Below are positions 15,052 to 23,471 of a stretch of DNA of 40,922 nucleotides, one piece after another; within the stretch, counting starts at the first letter, position 1; every line of letters starts with the position of its first letter. The notes beneath the pieces were generated by a model. The model was not told the origin of the DNA. It did no database searches and worked only from the letters and a program-made list of their open reading frames with translations. This DNA is from PLA2 sp036273915 (GTDB taxonomy: Bacteria; Planctomycetota; PLA2), in contig DASUGR010000077.1 of NCBI GenBank assembly GCA_036273915.1, positions 1 through 40,922 on the forward strand, given 5' to 3'. Position numbers and translations under genes: made by a program.

Positions 15052-15765
15052 CTACTTCGTGGCCGCGTCGAGCCTCGTCGCGACGTCGTCCCAGTTGACG
15101 ACGTTCCAGAAGGCGTCGACGTAATCCGCGCGCTTGTTCCGGTACTTCACGTAGTAGGCGTGCTCCCAGACGTCGAGGACGAGCAGCGGGTGAACGCCCC
15201 AGACGGTGAGGTTCTGGTGCTTCTCCGCCTCGAGGACGAGGAGCCGCTTCGACATCGGCTCGAAGGCGAGGATGCCCCAGCCCGAGCCCTCGACCTGCTT
15301 CGCCGCGTTGCCGAAGTGCGCCTTGAAGGCGTCCACGGACCCGAAGTCGCGCTCGAGCATCCGCTTGAGCGCGCCCTTGGGTTCCGTCTTGTCGGGCGTC
15401 ATGTTCGTCCAGAAGGCGCAGTGCAGCAGGTGGCCCGCGCCGTTGAAGGCGAGGTCGCGCGAGAGCGCCTTCGCCGCCGCGAGGTCGCCCGCCTTGCGCG
15501 CCGCCGCGAGCTTGTCGAGCGTCGCGTTGAGCCCCTTCACGTACCCCGCGTGGTGGATGTCGTGGTGGAGCGTCATCGTCTCCTTGTCGATCGCGGGCTC
15601 GAGCGCGTCGTAGGCGTAGGGCAGCGGCGGCAGCGCGTACGGGGCCGGCTCGCCCATGTCCTTCTCGCCGTCCTGCGCGTGCGCGGCGAGCGCGGAAAGT
15701 CCGATCCAGCCTGCGGCGGCGAGCGGGCCGAAACCGGTCAGGAGTTCGCGGCGGTCGAGCGGCAT
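15052..15765 (-). CDS. Exported Fe/Mn superoxide dismutase
   Basis: 237 residues. The N-terminus, MPLDRRELLTGFGPLAAAGW followed by a hydrophobic run ending AAHA, looks like a Tat signal (RRELL), so the enzyme probably leaves the cytoplasm already folded. The mature part has the Fe/Mn SOD pattern: YALPPLPYAYDALEP, the first ligand in TLHHDIHHAGYV, the second in GHLLHCAFW, then GSGWGILAF and the DVWEHAYYVKY site that supplies Asp and His. It converts superoxide to peroxide and oxygen. GGGAGGAAACCTC before ATG 15765 is a strong ribosome-binding site. Longer in-frame extensions to 15948 overlap the promoter. It leads a two-gene unit with the Lon-like protease. Confidence 0.96.
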   Translation of the reverse strand: MPLDRRELLTGFGPLAAAGWIGLSALAAHAQDGEKDMGEPAPYALPPLPYAYDALEPAIDKETMTLHHDIHHAGYVKGLNATLDKLAAARKAGDLAAAKALSRDLAFNGAGHLLHCAFWTNMTPDKTEPKGALKRMLERDFGSVDAFKAHFGNAAKQVEGSGWGILAFEPMSKRLLVLEAEKHQNLTVWGVHPLLVLDVWEHAYYVKYRNKRADYVDAFWNVVNWDDVATRLDAATK

Positions 15766-15862
15766 GAGGTTTCCTCCCGCGGAGCCCTCTGTTGGCGGCT
15801 CCGTGGCGGTGGATTCTAATGCCGCCGGCCGGTCCCAAAGAGGAAAGAATCCTGACGCTTTC

Positions 15863-15882
15863 CGCCCCCGGAGCCCCCCTGC
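15863..15882. repeat. G-rich repeat element copy
   Basis: On the reverse strand GCAGGGGGGCTCCGGGGGC, one base different from the commonest form, lies between the divergent SOD and secreted-protein genes. Confidence 0.5.
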
Positions 15883-15937
15883 TTCCGCTCTCCGAGCGGT
15901 TTCTCGAAACGGCACAACCCTTGCGCGTGTGTCGGGG

Positions 15938-16462
15938 ATGAAGCTCACGACGACGGCCCTTCTGCTCCTGGCCTCCGCGTCGTTCGCGGACGCGCCGTCA
16001 CGCGTCGAGGCCTCCCTCGCGAGGGGCGAGGACGCGATCCTGTCGATCCACGACGCGAAGGGAACGAAGCTTCTTCGTGCGCTGGAGGCGGCGAAGCCGC
16101 ACTTCGCGCGGGCGCGCAGGCTCGCGGCGAAGGGACTCGAGGGGGCTCCGGGGGACGAGGCCCTGGCGAACGCGTATGCGAACGCGACGGGACGGCTCGT
16201 GGCGATCCTGAACGCCGAGACCGTCCTCTATCTCGAGCGCGATGCGCGGCCGCTGGCGAGGAAGCGGAACGGGGAGGCGCTGAGGCTCCTGCCGAAGGAC
16301 GAGCGGGCGCTGGCGTTGAAGGACGCCATCGCGAGCCCCGATCCGTATGTGCCGGACGTGGGGGTCGTCGACCTCGTCGGCGGGGTGACCGGCAAGCCCC
16401 AGGCTCGCACCGGCGTGAGCCAGAGGTACCTCGACCGTCGCAGGGCGTCGTTTGCCCGGTAG
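15938..16462 (+). CDS. Secreted helical protein of unknown function
   Basis: 174 residues, with a signal peptide MKLTTTALLLLASASFADA. The rest is Ala/Leu/Arg-rich and predicted helical (LEAAKPHFARARRLAAKGLE, NATGRLVAILNAETVLY, RNGEALRLLPKDERALALKD), with the spacing of TPR-like helices. It ends in a less ordered stretch with VVDLVGGVTG. No enzyme motif is seen and I do not recognise a family. It is divergent from the SOD gene and followed by a strong hairpin at 16495, so it is probably its own transcription unit. GTCGGGG precedes the ATG only weakly. Confidence 0.62.
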   Translation: MKLTTTALLLLASASFADAPSRVEASLARGEDAILSIHDAKGTKLLRALEAAKPHFARARRLAAKGLEGAPGDEALANAYANATGRLVAILNAETVLYLERDARPLARKRNGEALRLLPKDERALALKDAIASPDPYVPDVGVVDLVGGVTGKPQARTGVSQRYLDRRRASFAR

Positions 16463-16494
16463 GGGCGTTCGCGCGCCCCGCCGGTCCGAAAACG

Positions 16495-16526
16495 GCCGCG
16501 CCCCGGCGGGGTCTCCGGGGCGCGGC
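16495..16526. terminator. Strong bidirectional terminator hairpin
   Basis: GCCGCGCCCCGG, an eight-base loop, and the exact complement CCGGGGCGCGGC: a perfect 12-pair stem between two convergent genes. AAGAGGGGG follows on the plus strand, so any termination would not need a T-run. Confidence 0.7.
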
Positions 16527-16549
16527 AAGAGGGGGTACGAGCAGCCAGG

Positions 16550-18895
16550 CTACTCGTCGTTGTTCCTGACGAGGAAGACCGGCGCGAACGAGGTCAGCAC
16601 CGGCCGCGGGATCTCGACGAAGAACGGGGGCGGGTTGCGGAGCAGGTTGAAGTCGAACCGCATCGCGCCGCGCTTGAAGCCGGCCGCGACCGTGGCCGTG
16701 CCGTCCTTCTTGGCCTTGATATACGTCTCCATGATGCGGTCGTTGGAGATGATCCCGCCGATCCGCCGCAGCGAGTCCTTGATGAAGGACTTCGTCGTGA
16801 AGTTGCCGCGGTCGTAGAGGTCCTCCAGCGTCCTCTCCTCCGGCGTCATGTACCTGTTCCGGTTGGAGGACGTGTCTTGGACCGCCTCGCCGTCCGGCGT
16901 GAGCAGCAGGGCGTCGGTGCCGACGCGGCCGTCGACGGAGAGAAGGGTCGCGTTGAGCTCCGACTTGTCCCCCATCTCCCACGTGAAGAGGATGTCGTCC
17001 TTCGCGATGATGCCGAGGACGCTGTTGCCCTCGTAGTCGGGGTTCCGGGCGTACGGCGCGGTGGGGTCGTCGCCGTTGAGCATCGCCGTCTCGCCGCTGT
17101 CGTCGATGTAGCGGATGTCGCCGGTGATCCGGACCTTGTCCGTGCTCACGAGCGTGAGCCGGCCCTGCAGGTCGCCCTCGACGCTCACGATGCGGCCGTC
17201 GACGTAGATGAGGCCGGCCTGCTCCTGGACCCACACCATCTTGTCGCCAAGGGGGACGGCCGGCTGGTAGATCGTGTTCGTCTTGGTGGTCTCGACGTTG
17301 TCGTAGACGGGCACCGTCGTGGTGACGTCGACCTGCTGCTTCTGGTAGACGGGGACCGTCTCGTAGTAGGTCTCGGTCTTGTAGACCGGGACCTGGCGCG
17401 TCTTGTCGACCCACACGAAGCCGTCCGCGACCTGGACCTGGCGCGTGCGCGTCTCGGTCGTCGTGCCGACCTGCACCTGCTCCTGCACCGTGTAGGTCTC
17501 GGTCGTGTACCCGCTGATGTAGGTCTCCTCGACCTGGTACTCCTCGGTCACCCACTGGTACTCGCCGAGCACGCCGCCGCCGTTGTCGCCGATCGTCGTG
17601 CCGCTGCCGGAGGCGCCGCTCGTGTCGTACGGGACGAAGACCTTCACCTGCCGCGTCTTCGTGACCGTGCGGGTGCCGTAGACCGGGACCTGCTTCGTCT
17701 TCGTGACGGTCTGCGTCTGGTAGACGGGCACCTGCACGGTGTACGTCTCGGTGACCGTCTTGTAGACCGTCTGCTTCTCCTTGTAGGTCTCGGTGTCGTA
17801 GTGGTCGAGCACCTGCCGGGTCTTCGCGACCTGCTGCGTGCCGACCTGGACGTCCTTCCAGACCTGCGAGGTCTCGCTCGTGTAGCCGACGAGCACCTTG
17901 GTCGTGTAGGTCTGCGTGACCGTGTCCCAGCGCGGCTTCGTGTAGGGCTTCACCCGCACCTGGCCCTTGTTGAAGAAGAGCACCTCGGCGTCGAGCCCCG
18001 GCTCGCCCTTGTAGAGGTTCGCCTTCCCGCTCAGCTCGTCGAAGTCGATCTTGTCGAGCGCGATCGGCACCGCGTCCGGGTTCCCGTCCGCGATGTAGGT
18101 GTTGTCCTCGGTCGCGCCGCCGCGGTAGTCGAAGCCGTTGACCGCGGACACCGGGTCCTGATACCGGCCGCCCGCGAAGTAGAACGCGAGGTCGGCGTTG
18201 GTGTGGATCATCCCGAGCGGGGCGCCCGAGACGCCGAGCGTGTGCACGTTCTGGAAGAACACGTACGAGCTGAACGGCTGCGTCTCGCGCACGAGCGCGG
18301 AGATGAGCCGCACCGTGTCGCCGGCGCGGCCGGCCGCCTCGAGGACGAAGTAGCGGTCGGAATCCCCGAAGGGGTCGATGTCCGTGACCTCGACGCCGCG
18401 CAGCTTCTGGAGCCGCTTGATGTAGTCGCGGCCGCGGTAGACGCGCACGTTCGTGTTCTCGATGAAGCCGTGGACGATGCCGTCGGGGTCATCGAGCCAG
18501 CTCTCGCCGTCCCTTCCGACCGTGACGTCGGTCGTCGGATCGACGCCCGTGATGGCCTTGCTCCCGTTGCCCTTGCCCGCCGTCTGCGTCGTGTCCGTCG
18601 TCGTCCCGCCGTACGCGGCCGTGCCGCCGAACTGTCCGGCGATCGCGTCGCGGAGCGCGAGGTTCTGGTTCAAGTCGTCGTAGGCGGCCGTATTGACGAC
18701 GTTCATCGCCAGGTGGATCTGGGCGAAGGCGTCGTTGTACGCCTGCGATTCGTTCTCAAGGACCTTGTGATGCCGGGTCTCGGTCACCACGCGGCTGGAT
18801 CCGAGGAGCGCAAGCCCGGCGATCGCCGTCGCGATGAACACCACGACGAGCAGGATCGTCCCCCTTTCGGCTCGCTCCCTCTTCGCGCTTCCCAT
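16550..18895 (-). CDS. PilX-like protein with long Val/Thr/Tyr repeat region
   Basis: 781 residues. Residues 12-31 (GTILLVVVFIATAIAGLALL) form a pilin-like hydrophobic helix after a basic leader, as in PilX/minor-pilin assembly proteins, and the following helix (VLENESQAYNDAFAQIHLA) resembles the PilX N-terminal domain. Residues 322-545 consist of short repeats rich in V, T, Y, Q and K (TVQVPVYQTQTVTKTKQVPV). Residues 555-660 have strand-rich GLIYVDGRIVSVEGDLQGRL and VRITGDIRYI, which resembles the DUF4900/polymer-like regions of similar proteins. The C-terminus is not membrane-spanning. No other pilus gene lies here. It may be a surface-exposed tip or adhesin with a repeated beta stalk; that is inference. 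Confidence 0.72.
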   Translation of the reverse strand: MGSAKRERAERGTILLVVVFIATAIAGLALLGSSRVVTETRHHKVLENESQAYNDAFAQIHLAMNVVNTAAYDDLNQNLALRDAIAGQFGGTAAYGGTTTDTTQTAGKGNGSKAITGVDPTTDVTVGRDGESWLDDPDGIVHGFIENTNVRVYRGRDYIKRLQKLRGVEVTDIDPFGDSDRYFVLEAAGRAGDTVRLISALVRETQPFSSYVFFQNVHTLGVSGAPLGMIHTNADLAFYFAGGRYQDPVSAVNGFDYRGGATEDNTYIADGNPDAVPIALDKIDFDELSGKANLYKGEPGLDAEVLFFNKGQVRVKPYTKPRWDTVTQTYTTKVLVGYTSETSQVWKDVQVGTQQVAKTRQVLDHYDTETYKEKQTVYKTVTETYTVQVPVYQTQTVTKTKQVPVYGTRTVTKTRQVKVFVPYDTSGASGSGTTIGDNGGGVLGEYQWVTEEYQVEETYISGYTTETYTVQEQVQVGTTTETRTRQVQVADGFVWVDKTRQVPVYKTETYYETVPVYQKQQVDVTTTVPVYDNVETTKTNTIYQPAVPLGDKMVWVQEQAGLIYVDGRIVSVEGDLQGRLTLVSTDKVRITGDIRYIDDSGETAMLNGDDPTAPYARNPDYEGNSVLGIIAKDDILFTWEMGDKSELNATLLSVDGRVGTDALLLTPDGEAVQDTSSNRNRYMTPEERTLEDLYDRGNFTTKSFIKDSLRRIGGIISNDRIMETYIKAKKDGTATVAAGFKRGAMRFDFNLLRNPPPFFVEIPRPVLTSFAPVFLVRNNDE
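17261..17932 (-). repeat. Degenerate coding repeats in the PilX-like gene
   Basis: The reverse strand codes about 20 units of 10-12 residues on the theme (Q/E)(V)PVY.T.TVTKT(K/R). At DNA level GTCTCGGT, GACCTGG and TAGACGGG(C/G)AC recur in the plus strand. An insert without repeats (DTSGASGSGTTIGDNGGG) divides the array. Confidence 0.8.
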
Positions 18896-19095
18896 GGTTC
18901 CCTCGTTTCATCCGCGGATCCCCATCGCCCCCAACCCCGGAGGCCCGATCGATCCACGGCTGTTGGGACACTACGCCAGCGGGCGGGGCGAGCAACGTCG
19001 CCCGTCAAGCGTTTCGTGGCCACCGCGTGCCGATGAGACACTTTGACGCCAATCGACGCGACGGTGGCACTAGTCTTCCGGCAGTACCTCAGCGT

Positions 19096-19109
19096 GCTAG
19101 GTACCTAGC
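19096..19109. promoter_or_regulatory. 14-bp perfect palindrome upstream of the metal-uptake operon
   Basis: GCTAGGTACCTAGC, centred about 76 bp before the first ATG of the zinc-type operon and in the divergent gap with the PilX-like gene. A metal-responsive repressor (Zur, MntR or the DtxR-like protein here) could bind it; its TAGG/CCTA arms resemble the iron-box arms at 12492. Confidence 0.5.
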
Positions 19110-19140
19110 GGCGTACAGTGACCACCATCCAAGAGCACCC

Positions 19141-19169
19141 TTGACACTCCTGCGGAGCGGACGAGAATC
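19141..19169 (+). promoter_or_regulatory. Promoter of the zinc-type uptake operon
   Basis: TTGACA (19141-19146), a 17-bp spacer, then AGAATC (19164-19169). The ATG is nine bases after the -10, so the mRNA would have almost no leader. Confidence 0.6.
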
Positions 19170-19178
19170 GAGCGGTCG

Positions 19179-19517
19179 ATGCGACGGCGGTGGTTCCGGG
19201 CCTTCCTTCTCTGCGCGTTCCTCGCGCGCATCGTCCTGCCGGCGCTGCACGTCCACGAGGAGAGGGGGCACGGGGGAGAGGGCCGCTGCGACCACCGCGC
19301 GTCCGGCCCCGTCCTCGCGACGGCCGAGCCCGCCTGCGCCATCTGCGAGATCCTCGCGACGAAGGTGCAGGTCGTCTCGCCCGAGCTGCCCCGGGAGATC
19401 GCCGCGAAGCCCGCGCCCGCCGGACGTGCCTACACCGTCCTGCCCGAACCCGCCTGCGCCGACTTCTTCCTCGTCGGCGCCCCCCGCGGCCCCCCTGTTT
19501 CCTCCGCGCTCGCCTGA
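19179..19517 (+). CDS. Small His/Cys-rich periplasmic protein (DUF2946-like)
   Basis: 112 residues. A basic, hydrophobic start (MRRRWFRAFLLCAFLARIVL) acts as signal or anchor. Next comes a His/Cys cluster, LHVHEERGHGGEGRCDHRAS, and the pair CAIC. That layout, an anchor followed by HVH.E and C..C, resembles DUF2946 proteins, which often sit beside metal and copper uptake genes. The remainder is Pro/Ala-rich. A periplasmic metal chaperone or sensor feeding the binding protein encoded downstream is a reasonable inference. It is the first gene of the operon, with a -10 nine bases upstream and no ribosome-binding site. Longer Arg-rich readings in the other frames are shadows. Confidence 0.68.
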   Translation: MRRRWFRAFLLCAFLARIVLPALHVHEERGHGGEGRCDHRASGPVLATAEPACAICEILATKVQVVSPELPREIAAKPAPAGRAYTVLPEPACADFFLVGAPRGPPVSSALA

Positions 19518-19620
19518 ACCGCGCGCGAGGGGGCTCCGCCCCAGATCCCTCCGTTGATCCGGCTCGTCGCCGTCGCCGCGCGGAAGGTCCGTTTCCCGGC
19601 ACGAGAACGGCGAGGAGACC

Positions 19621-20988
19621 ATGCGGATCCTGTTTTTTGCGATCGCGTTTGCCGCACTGGCCGCGGCGGCAGACGACGCGGACGACTGGAAGCGGCAGCT
19701 CGAAGAGGAGAGGAAGGCGCGCGAGGCCGACCGTCAGGAGTTCGAGCGGCGGCTCGCCGCGCTCGAGTCGCAGAAGAACGCGCAGCTGCGCCATGACGTC
19801 GAGGAGTACCTCGAGGAGAAGGATCTCTTCGCGGGGGAGAAGCCCGAGGCGACCCGCGCGGGCCTGGGCTCGCTGATCGACATCTCGGTCATCCTCGACG
19901 TCACCGCCGGCGGATCGACCGCGGACGACGAGGCGCTCGGCCAGATCAACCTCGGCGACCACGACCCGAAGGTGCGCGGCTTCAACGTCCGGAACGAGGA
20001 ACTCGTGATCTCGGCGGACGTCGACCCCTACTTCTACGGGTTCCTCGACATCGTCTACAAGATCAGCGAGGACGGGGATAGCGAGTTCGAGCTCGAGGAG
20101 GCCTACGGCCTCACCACCAGCCTTCCCGCCAACCTCCAGTTCAAGGTCGGCCAGTTCTTCACGGAGTTCGGCCGCGCGAACCCGACCCACCCGCACGCCT
20201 GGGAGTTCCTCAACTCGCCGGTCATCATCGCGCGGGTCCTCGGCCCGGACGGCTGGCGCGGGCAGGGGGCGCGGCTCTCGTGGATCGCGCCCGCGCCCTT
20301 CCCGCTGACCGTGCTCGTCGGCGCGCAGAACGCGAAGGGCGAGACGCAGGTCTCCTTCCTCGGCGAGGAGGGGGAGACGATCGGCGACTACACGCTCGAG
20401 AGCCGGTCGTTCGCGGGCCTTTCGGACCTCGCGTGGAACGCGCGCGTCGAGGCGAGCCACGACCTCGCGGCGTGGCGCGGCACCCTGACCGCGCTCCTCG
20501 GATTCTCGTTCGGCTGCGGTCCGAACGGGACCGGGCCGGACGCGAACACCACGCTCTACGGCACGGACCTCTACCTGAAGTGGCGGCCGGAGCGCACCGA
20601 GGCGGGCTGGCCCTTCGTCGCGTGGCAGACCGAGTTCCTCTGGCGCGACTACGAAGCCGCGGCGCAGGCGACCCCGCTCGTCCTGCCGGGGACCACCTAC
20701 GAGGACTGGGGCTTCTACACGCAGGTCGTGTGGGCCTTCCGGCGCCCCTGGACCGCGGGCGTCCGCTACGACTATGCGGACAGCGACGGGGTCTACCCGG
20801 GCACCGCCCAGCGGCTGAGCCTCGCGGTCACCTACTACACGAGCGAGTTCGGTCGGATCCGGCTCCAGCTCAACTGGGACAGCGTGGCCGGGCTCGACAC
20901 GCTGGTCCCCGGCGCCAGCGACCACGCCTTCAGCGTCTGGATCAACTTCGACTTCTCCCTGGGAAAGCACGGCGCCCACAAGTTCTAG
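19621..20988 (+). CDS. Outer-membrane beta-barrel of the metal-uptake operon
   Basis: 455 residues. A signal peptide (MRILFFAIAFAALAAAA) precedes a coiled coil (about 20-60, DDWKRQLEEERKAREADRQE). Residues 75-455 are amphipathic strands with aromatic girdles (VDPYFYGFLDIVYKI, LQFKVGQFFTEFGRANP, AGVRYDYADSD, RIRLQLNWDSV), and the last residue is Phe, the BamA recognition signal. It has the look of OprP/OprO-type porins and of barrels that accompany zinc ABC genes. No TonB box or plug is seen, so it should be a passive channel that lets a metal or its complex into the periplasm. GAGGAG lies before the ATG. The binding-protein gene starts eight bases after the stop. Confidence 0.85.
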   Translation: MRILFFAIAFAALAAAADDADDWKRQLEEERKAREADRQEFERRLAALESQKNAQLRHDVEEYLEEKDLFAGEKPEATRAGLGSLIDISVILDVTAGGSTADDEALGQINLGDHDPKVRGFNVRNEELVISADVDPYFYGFLDIVYKISEDGDSEFELEEAYGLTTSLPANLQFKVGQFFTEFGRANPTHPHAWEFLNSPVIIARVLGPDGWRGQGARLSWIAPAPFPLTVLVGAQNAKGETQVSFLGEEGETIGDYTLESRSFAGLSDLAWNARVEASHDLAAWRGTLTALLGFSFGCGPNGTGPDANTTLYGTDLYLKWRPERTEAGWPFVAWQTEFLWRDYEAAAQATPLVLPGTTYEDWGFYTQVVWAFRRPWTAGVRYDYADSDGVYPGTAQRLSLAVTYYTSEFGRIRLQLNWDSVAGLDTLVPGASDHAFSVWINFDFSLGKHGAHKF

Positions 20989-20996
20989 GAGAACCC

Positions 20997-21947
20997 ATGA
21001 AACGCCTCGCACTCCTGCTTCTCGCGGCCGCGCTCCTCGCGCGGGCCGACGAGACCTCGCTCAACGTCCTCGCGTCGACGACGGACCTCGCGGACATCGT
21101 CCGGGTCGTCGGCGGCGACCGCGTGGACGTGTCCTCCCTCTGCAAGGGGCCGGAGGACCCGCATTTCCTCGACGCGCGACCCTCCTTCCTCCGGCTGGCC
21201 AACCGGGCCGACATGGTCGTCGTGATCGGGATGGAGCTCGAGGTCGGCTACATGCCGCTCATCCTCCGCGACTGCGCGAACGCCGACGTGCGTCCGGGCG
21301 GACGCGGCTACGTGGACGCGAGCGCGCGCATCCGGAAGCTGCAGGTGCCGGCCGGGGGCGCGCCGAGCCGCGCGCACGGCGACGTGCACGCGCTCGGCAA
21401 CCCGCACTACCTGATGGATCCCGCGAACGCGGTGATCGTTGCGGAGGACGTCGCGCGGGCGCTCGGCGAGCTGCGTCCGGCGCGGGCGAAGGAGTTCGAA
21501 TCCCGCGCGGCGGCCTTCCGCGACAAGGTGAAGGAGCTGCTGCTCGGGAAGGAGGACGCCTCGGGCTCGCGGAAGGATGGGCTCTTGGACCGGTTCCGGC
21601 CGTACAAGGGCGCGCCGATCATCTCGTACCACGACGACATGCCCTACCTCGCAGCCAGGCTCGGTCTCGAGGTGGCGGGCACGATCGAGTCGAGGCCGGG
21701 TGTGCCGCCGACCGCGAGCCATCTGAAGGACCTGCGGGAGGTGGCGAAGGGGCGCGGCGTGAGGGTCGTCCTCTACGAGGTCTTCGAGCCCGAGGCGCCT
21801 GTCCAGGCGTTCTGCGGGGAGACCGGCGCCCGCGCCGTGCTCGTGGCGCACCAGCCCGGGGCGTTCGAGGACGCGCCGGACCTGCTTGCGATGTACCGGA
21901 GGAACGCGGACGCGATCCTCGCGGCGCTCAAGGGGGATCGGTCATGA
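20997..21947 (+). CDS. znuA: Zinc/manganese-type ABC substrate-binding protein
   Basis: 316 residues. Signal peptide MKRLALLLLAAALLARA, then NVLASTTDLADIVRVVGGDR, the usual opening of cluster A-I metal-binding proteins. Candidate ligands are His in GPEDPHFLDARPS, His in GNPHYLMDP and His in ISYHDDMPYLAARLG, with an acidic residue in YEVFEPEAP. A separate His-rich loop, as in many ZnuA proteins, is only hinted at (RAHGDVHALGNPHY). It delivers metal from the periplasm to the permease; Zn or Mn cannot be told apart by reading. GGAGAACCC precedes the ATG. Its stop overlaps the ATPase gene by four bases. The symbol is used by family, not proven orthology. Confidence 0.9.
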   Translation: MKRLALLLLAAALLARADETSLNVLASTTDLADIVRVVGGDRVDVSSLCKGPEDPHFLDARPSFLRLANRADMVVVIGMELEVGYMPLILRDCANADVRPGGRGYVDASARIRKLQVPAGGAPSRAHGDVHALGNPHYLMDPANAVIVAEDVARALGELRPARAKEFESRAAAFRDKVKELLLGKEDASGSRKDGLLDRFRPYKGAPIISYHDDMPYLAARLGLEVAGTIESRPGVPPTASHLKDLREVAKGRGVRVVLYEVFEPEAPVQAFCGETGARAVLVAHQPGAFEDAPDLLAMYRRNADAILAALKGDRS

Positions 21948-22564
21948 TGCAGGGGGGGGCCGGGGGGCCGCTCCTGCGGATCCGGTCGCTCGCCGCGTCG
22001 GAGGGCGGCCGGCAGCTCTTCTCGGGGATCGACCTCGACATCGAGCCGGGACAGCTCGTCGCGCTGACGGGCGTCAACGGCTCGGGCAAGAGCACGCTGC
22101 TGCGGACGATTCTCGGCCTCCGCCGCGCCGACGCGGGCACCGTGGAGCGGGCACCGAGGCTGAAGATCGGATACGTCCCGCAGCTGGACCCGGCGGACGC
22201 GGGCCTCCCGTTCCCCGCGCAGAGCATCGTCCGCCACGGGCTTCCCCGTTTCGCGCGGCGCGAGACCGTGCTCGCCGCGCTGCGGCGGGCGGGCTTCGCC
22301 GCGCCTCCGGGCCGCCGCTATGTGAACCTCTCGGGAGGCGAGCGCAGGCGCGTGCTCCTCGCCCGCGCGATCGCGTGCGGGCCGAAGCTCCTCGCGCTCG
22401 ACGAGCCGACCGCCGGCGTCGACGCGGAGGGGACGGAGGAGTTCCTGCGCATCGTGACGGGCGAGATCCGGGAGCGCGGCGCCGGGGCGGTGTGGGTCTG
22501 CCACGGGCTCGCCGCGGTCGAGTCGGCGGCGGCCCGCATCGTGCGGCTGGGGGGCGCGGCATGA
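21944..22564 (+). CDS. znuC: Metal ABC transporter ATPase
   Basis: 206 residues, short but complete: Walker A GVNGSGKST, Q-loop GYVPQLDPADAG, signature LSGGERRRV, Walker B LLALDEP and switch CHG (His). It powers the permease encoded next. ATG at 21944 overlaps the binding-protein stop (ATGA). A second ATG follows at once. The first residues (MQGGAGGP) are encoded by a copy of the G-rich repeat element, which has evidently become coding; the conserved domain begins right after at LLRIRSLAAS. The C-terminal end is trimmed compared with typical ZnuC. Its stop overlaps the permease ATG. Confidence 0.95.
   Translation: MMQGGAGGPLLRIRSLAASEGGRQLFSGIDLDIEPGQLVALTGVNGSGKSTLLRTILGLRRADAGTVERAPRLKIGYVPQLDPADAGLPFPAQSIVRHGLPRFARRETVLAALRRAGFAAPPGRRYVNLSGGERRRVLLARAIACGPKLLALDEPTAGVDAEGTEEFLRIVTGEIRERGAGAVWVCHGLAAVESAAARIVRLGGAA
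21949..21971. repeat. G-rich repeat element copy at the znuC start
   Basis: CAGGGGGGGGCCGGGGGGCC, a variant of the CAGGGGGGTCCGGGGGC element, lies at codons 3-9 of the ATPase gene. Confidence 0.5.
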
Positions 22565-23436
22565 GCATGCTCCGGGAGACGTACGATCTCGCGCCGCACG
22601 CGATCGCGGGCGGGATCCTCGTCGCGGCGACCTGCGCCGCGTTCGGCGCTCTGCTGCGCTGGCGCCGGCTCGTGTGGGCGGGCTTCGCGATCCCCGAGGC
22701 CGCGACGGCGGGCGCCGCGTTCGCGCTCGGCCAGGAGACCCTCCTCCCGGCGCTCGGCCTGGGCGCGCTCCCCCCGGGCGAAGGGGTCCCGGTCCTCATC
22801 GCCACCGCGCTCGCCATCGCGTGGCTCGTCCCCGTCGGGCGCGCCGCGCGGCCCGGGGGTGAGCGCGCGGCGGCGATCTGCTTCCTCGCCGCGTCGACGC
22901 TCGCGGTGCTCTTCGTGTGCCAGAGCCCGCACGGCACGGAGGAGGTGCGCTCGCTGGTGACCGGCAAGGCGCTGCTCTTCCTCTCCAGCGAGGACGTCAC
23001 GCTGCTCGCGTGGACGCTGCCGCCGCTGCTGCTCCTGGTGGTCGCGTTCACGGGCCCGTTCTCGGCGGCCGCCTTCGACCGCGACCACGCGCGGGTCGCC
23101 GGACATCCCGTGGTGCCGCTCGAGGCGGGCTTCGCGGTGAGCCTTCTCGCGCTGGTCTCGTTGTCGGCGCCGCGCGCGGGCGCGCCGTTCGTGTTCGCGT
23201 ACCTGACGCTACCGCCGGCAGCCGCGGAGCGCTTGGCAGCGCGGCCGTTCCCGACCATGCTGCTGTCGGTGCTGCTCGGCGTCGGAGGCTTCCTCGCCGG
23301 CGCGACGGCGTCCGTGCGCTTCGACATCCCGTTCGCCACGGGGGCGGCAGCGGGCGCACTGATCGTGGCGGCAGCCGCGTGGCTCGTGAGCTGGGCGCGC
23401 GACCGCTTGGGGAAGATCATCGCCATAACCAGTTGA
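22561..23436 (+). CDS. znuB: Metal ABC transporter permease
   Basis: 291 residues with about eight hydrophobic helices, the ABC-3 (ZnuB/MntB) type. It shows the charged turn VTGKALLFLSSEDV between helices and the later FAYLTLPPAAAERLA loop that probably contacts the ATPase. ATG at 22561 overlaps the ATPase stop (ATGA), completing a five-gene unit: periplasmic protein, barrel, binding protein, ATPase, permease. The last codons (KIIAITS) are AT-richer than the rest, as is the 70-bp gap that follows. The gene ends before the arsenic promoter. Confidence 0.92.
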   Translation: MSMLRETYDLAPHAIAGGILVAATCAAFGALLRWRRLVWAGFAIPEAATAGAAFALGQETLLPALGLGALPPGEGVPVLIATALAIAWLVPVGRAARPGGERAAAICFLAASTLAVLFVCQSPHGTEEVRSLVTGKALLFLSSEDVTLLAWTLPPLLLLVVAFTGPFSAAAFDRDHARVAGHPVVPLEAGFAVSLLALVSLSAPRAGAPFVFAYLTLPPAAAERLAARPFPTMLLSVLLGVGGFLAGATASVRFDIPFATGAAAGALIVAAAAWLVSWARDRLGKIIAITS

Positions 23437-23471
23437 TGTCAATGATCTTGCGGATGTAACGGAGCTCCCTG

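Noticed and set aside
17261..17932. CRISPR-like array
   Set aside because: Repeats are degenerate coding repeats in phase with the PilX-like gene and have no spacers of even length.
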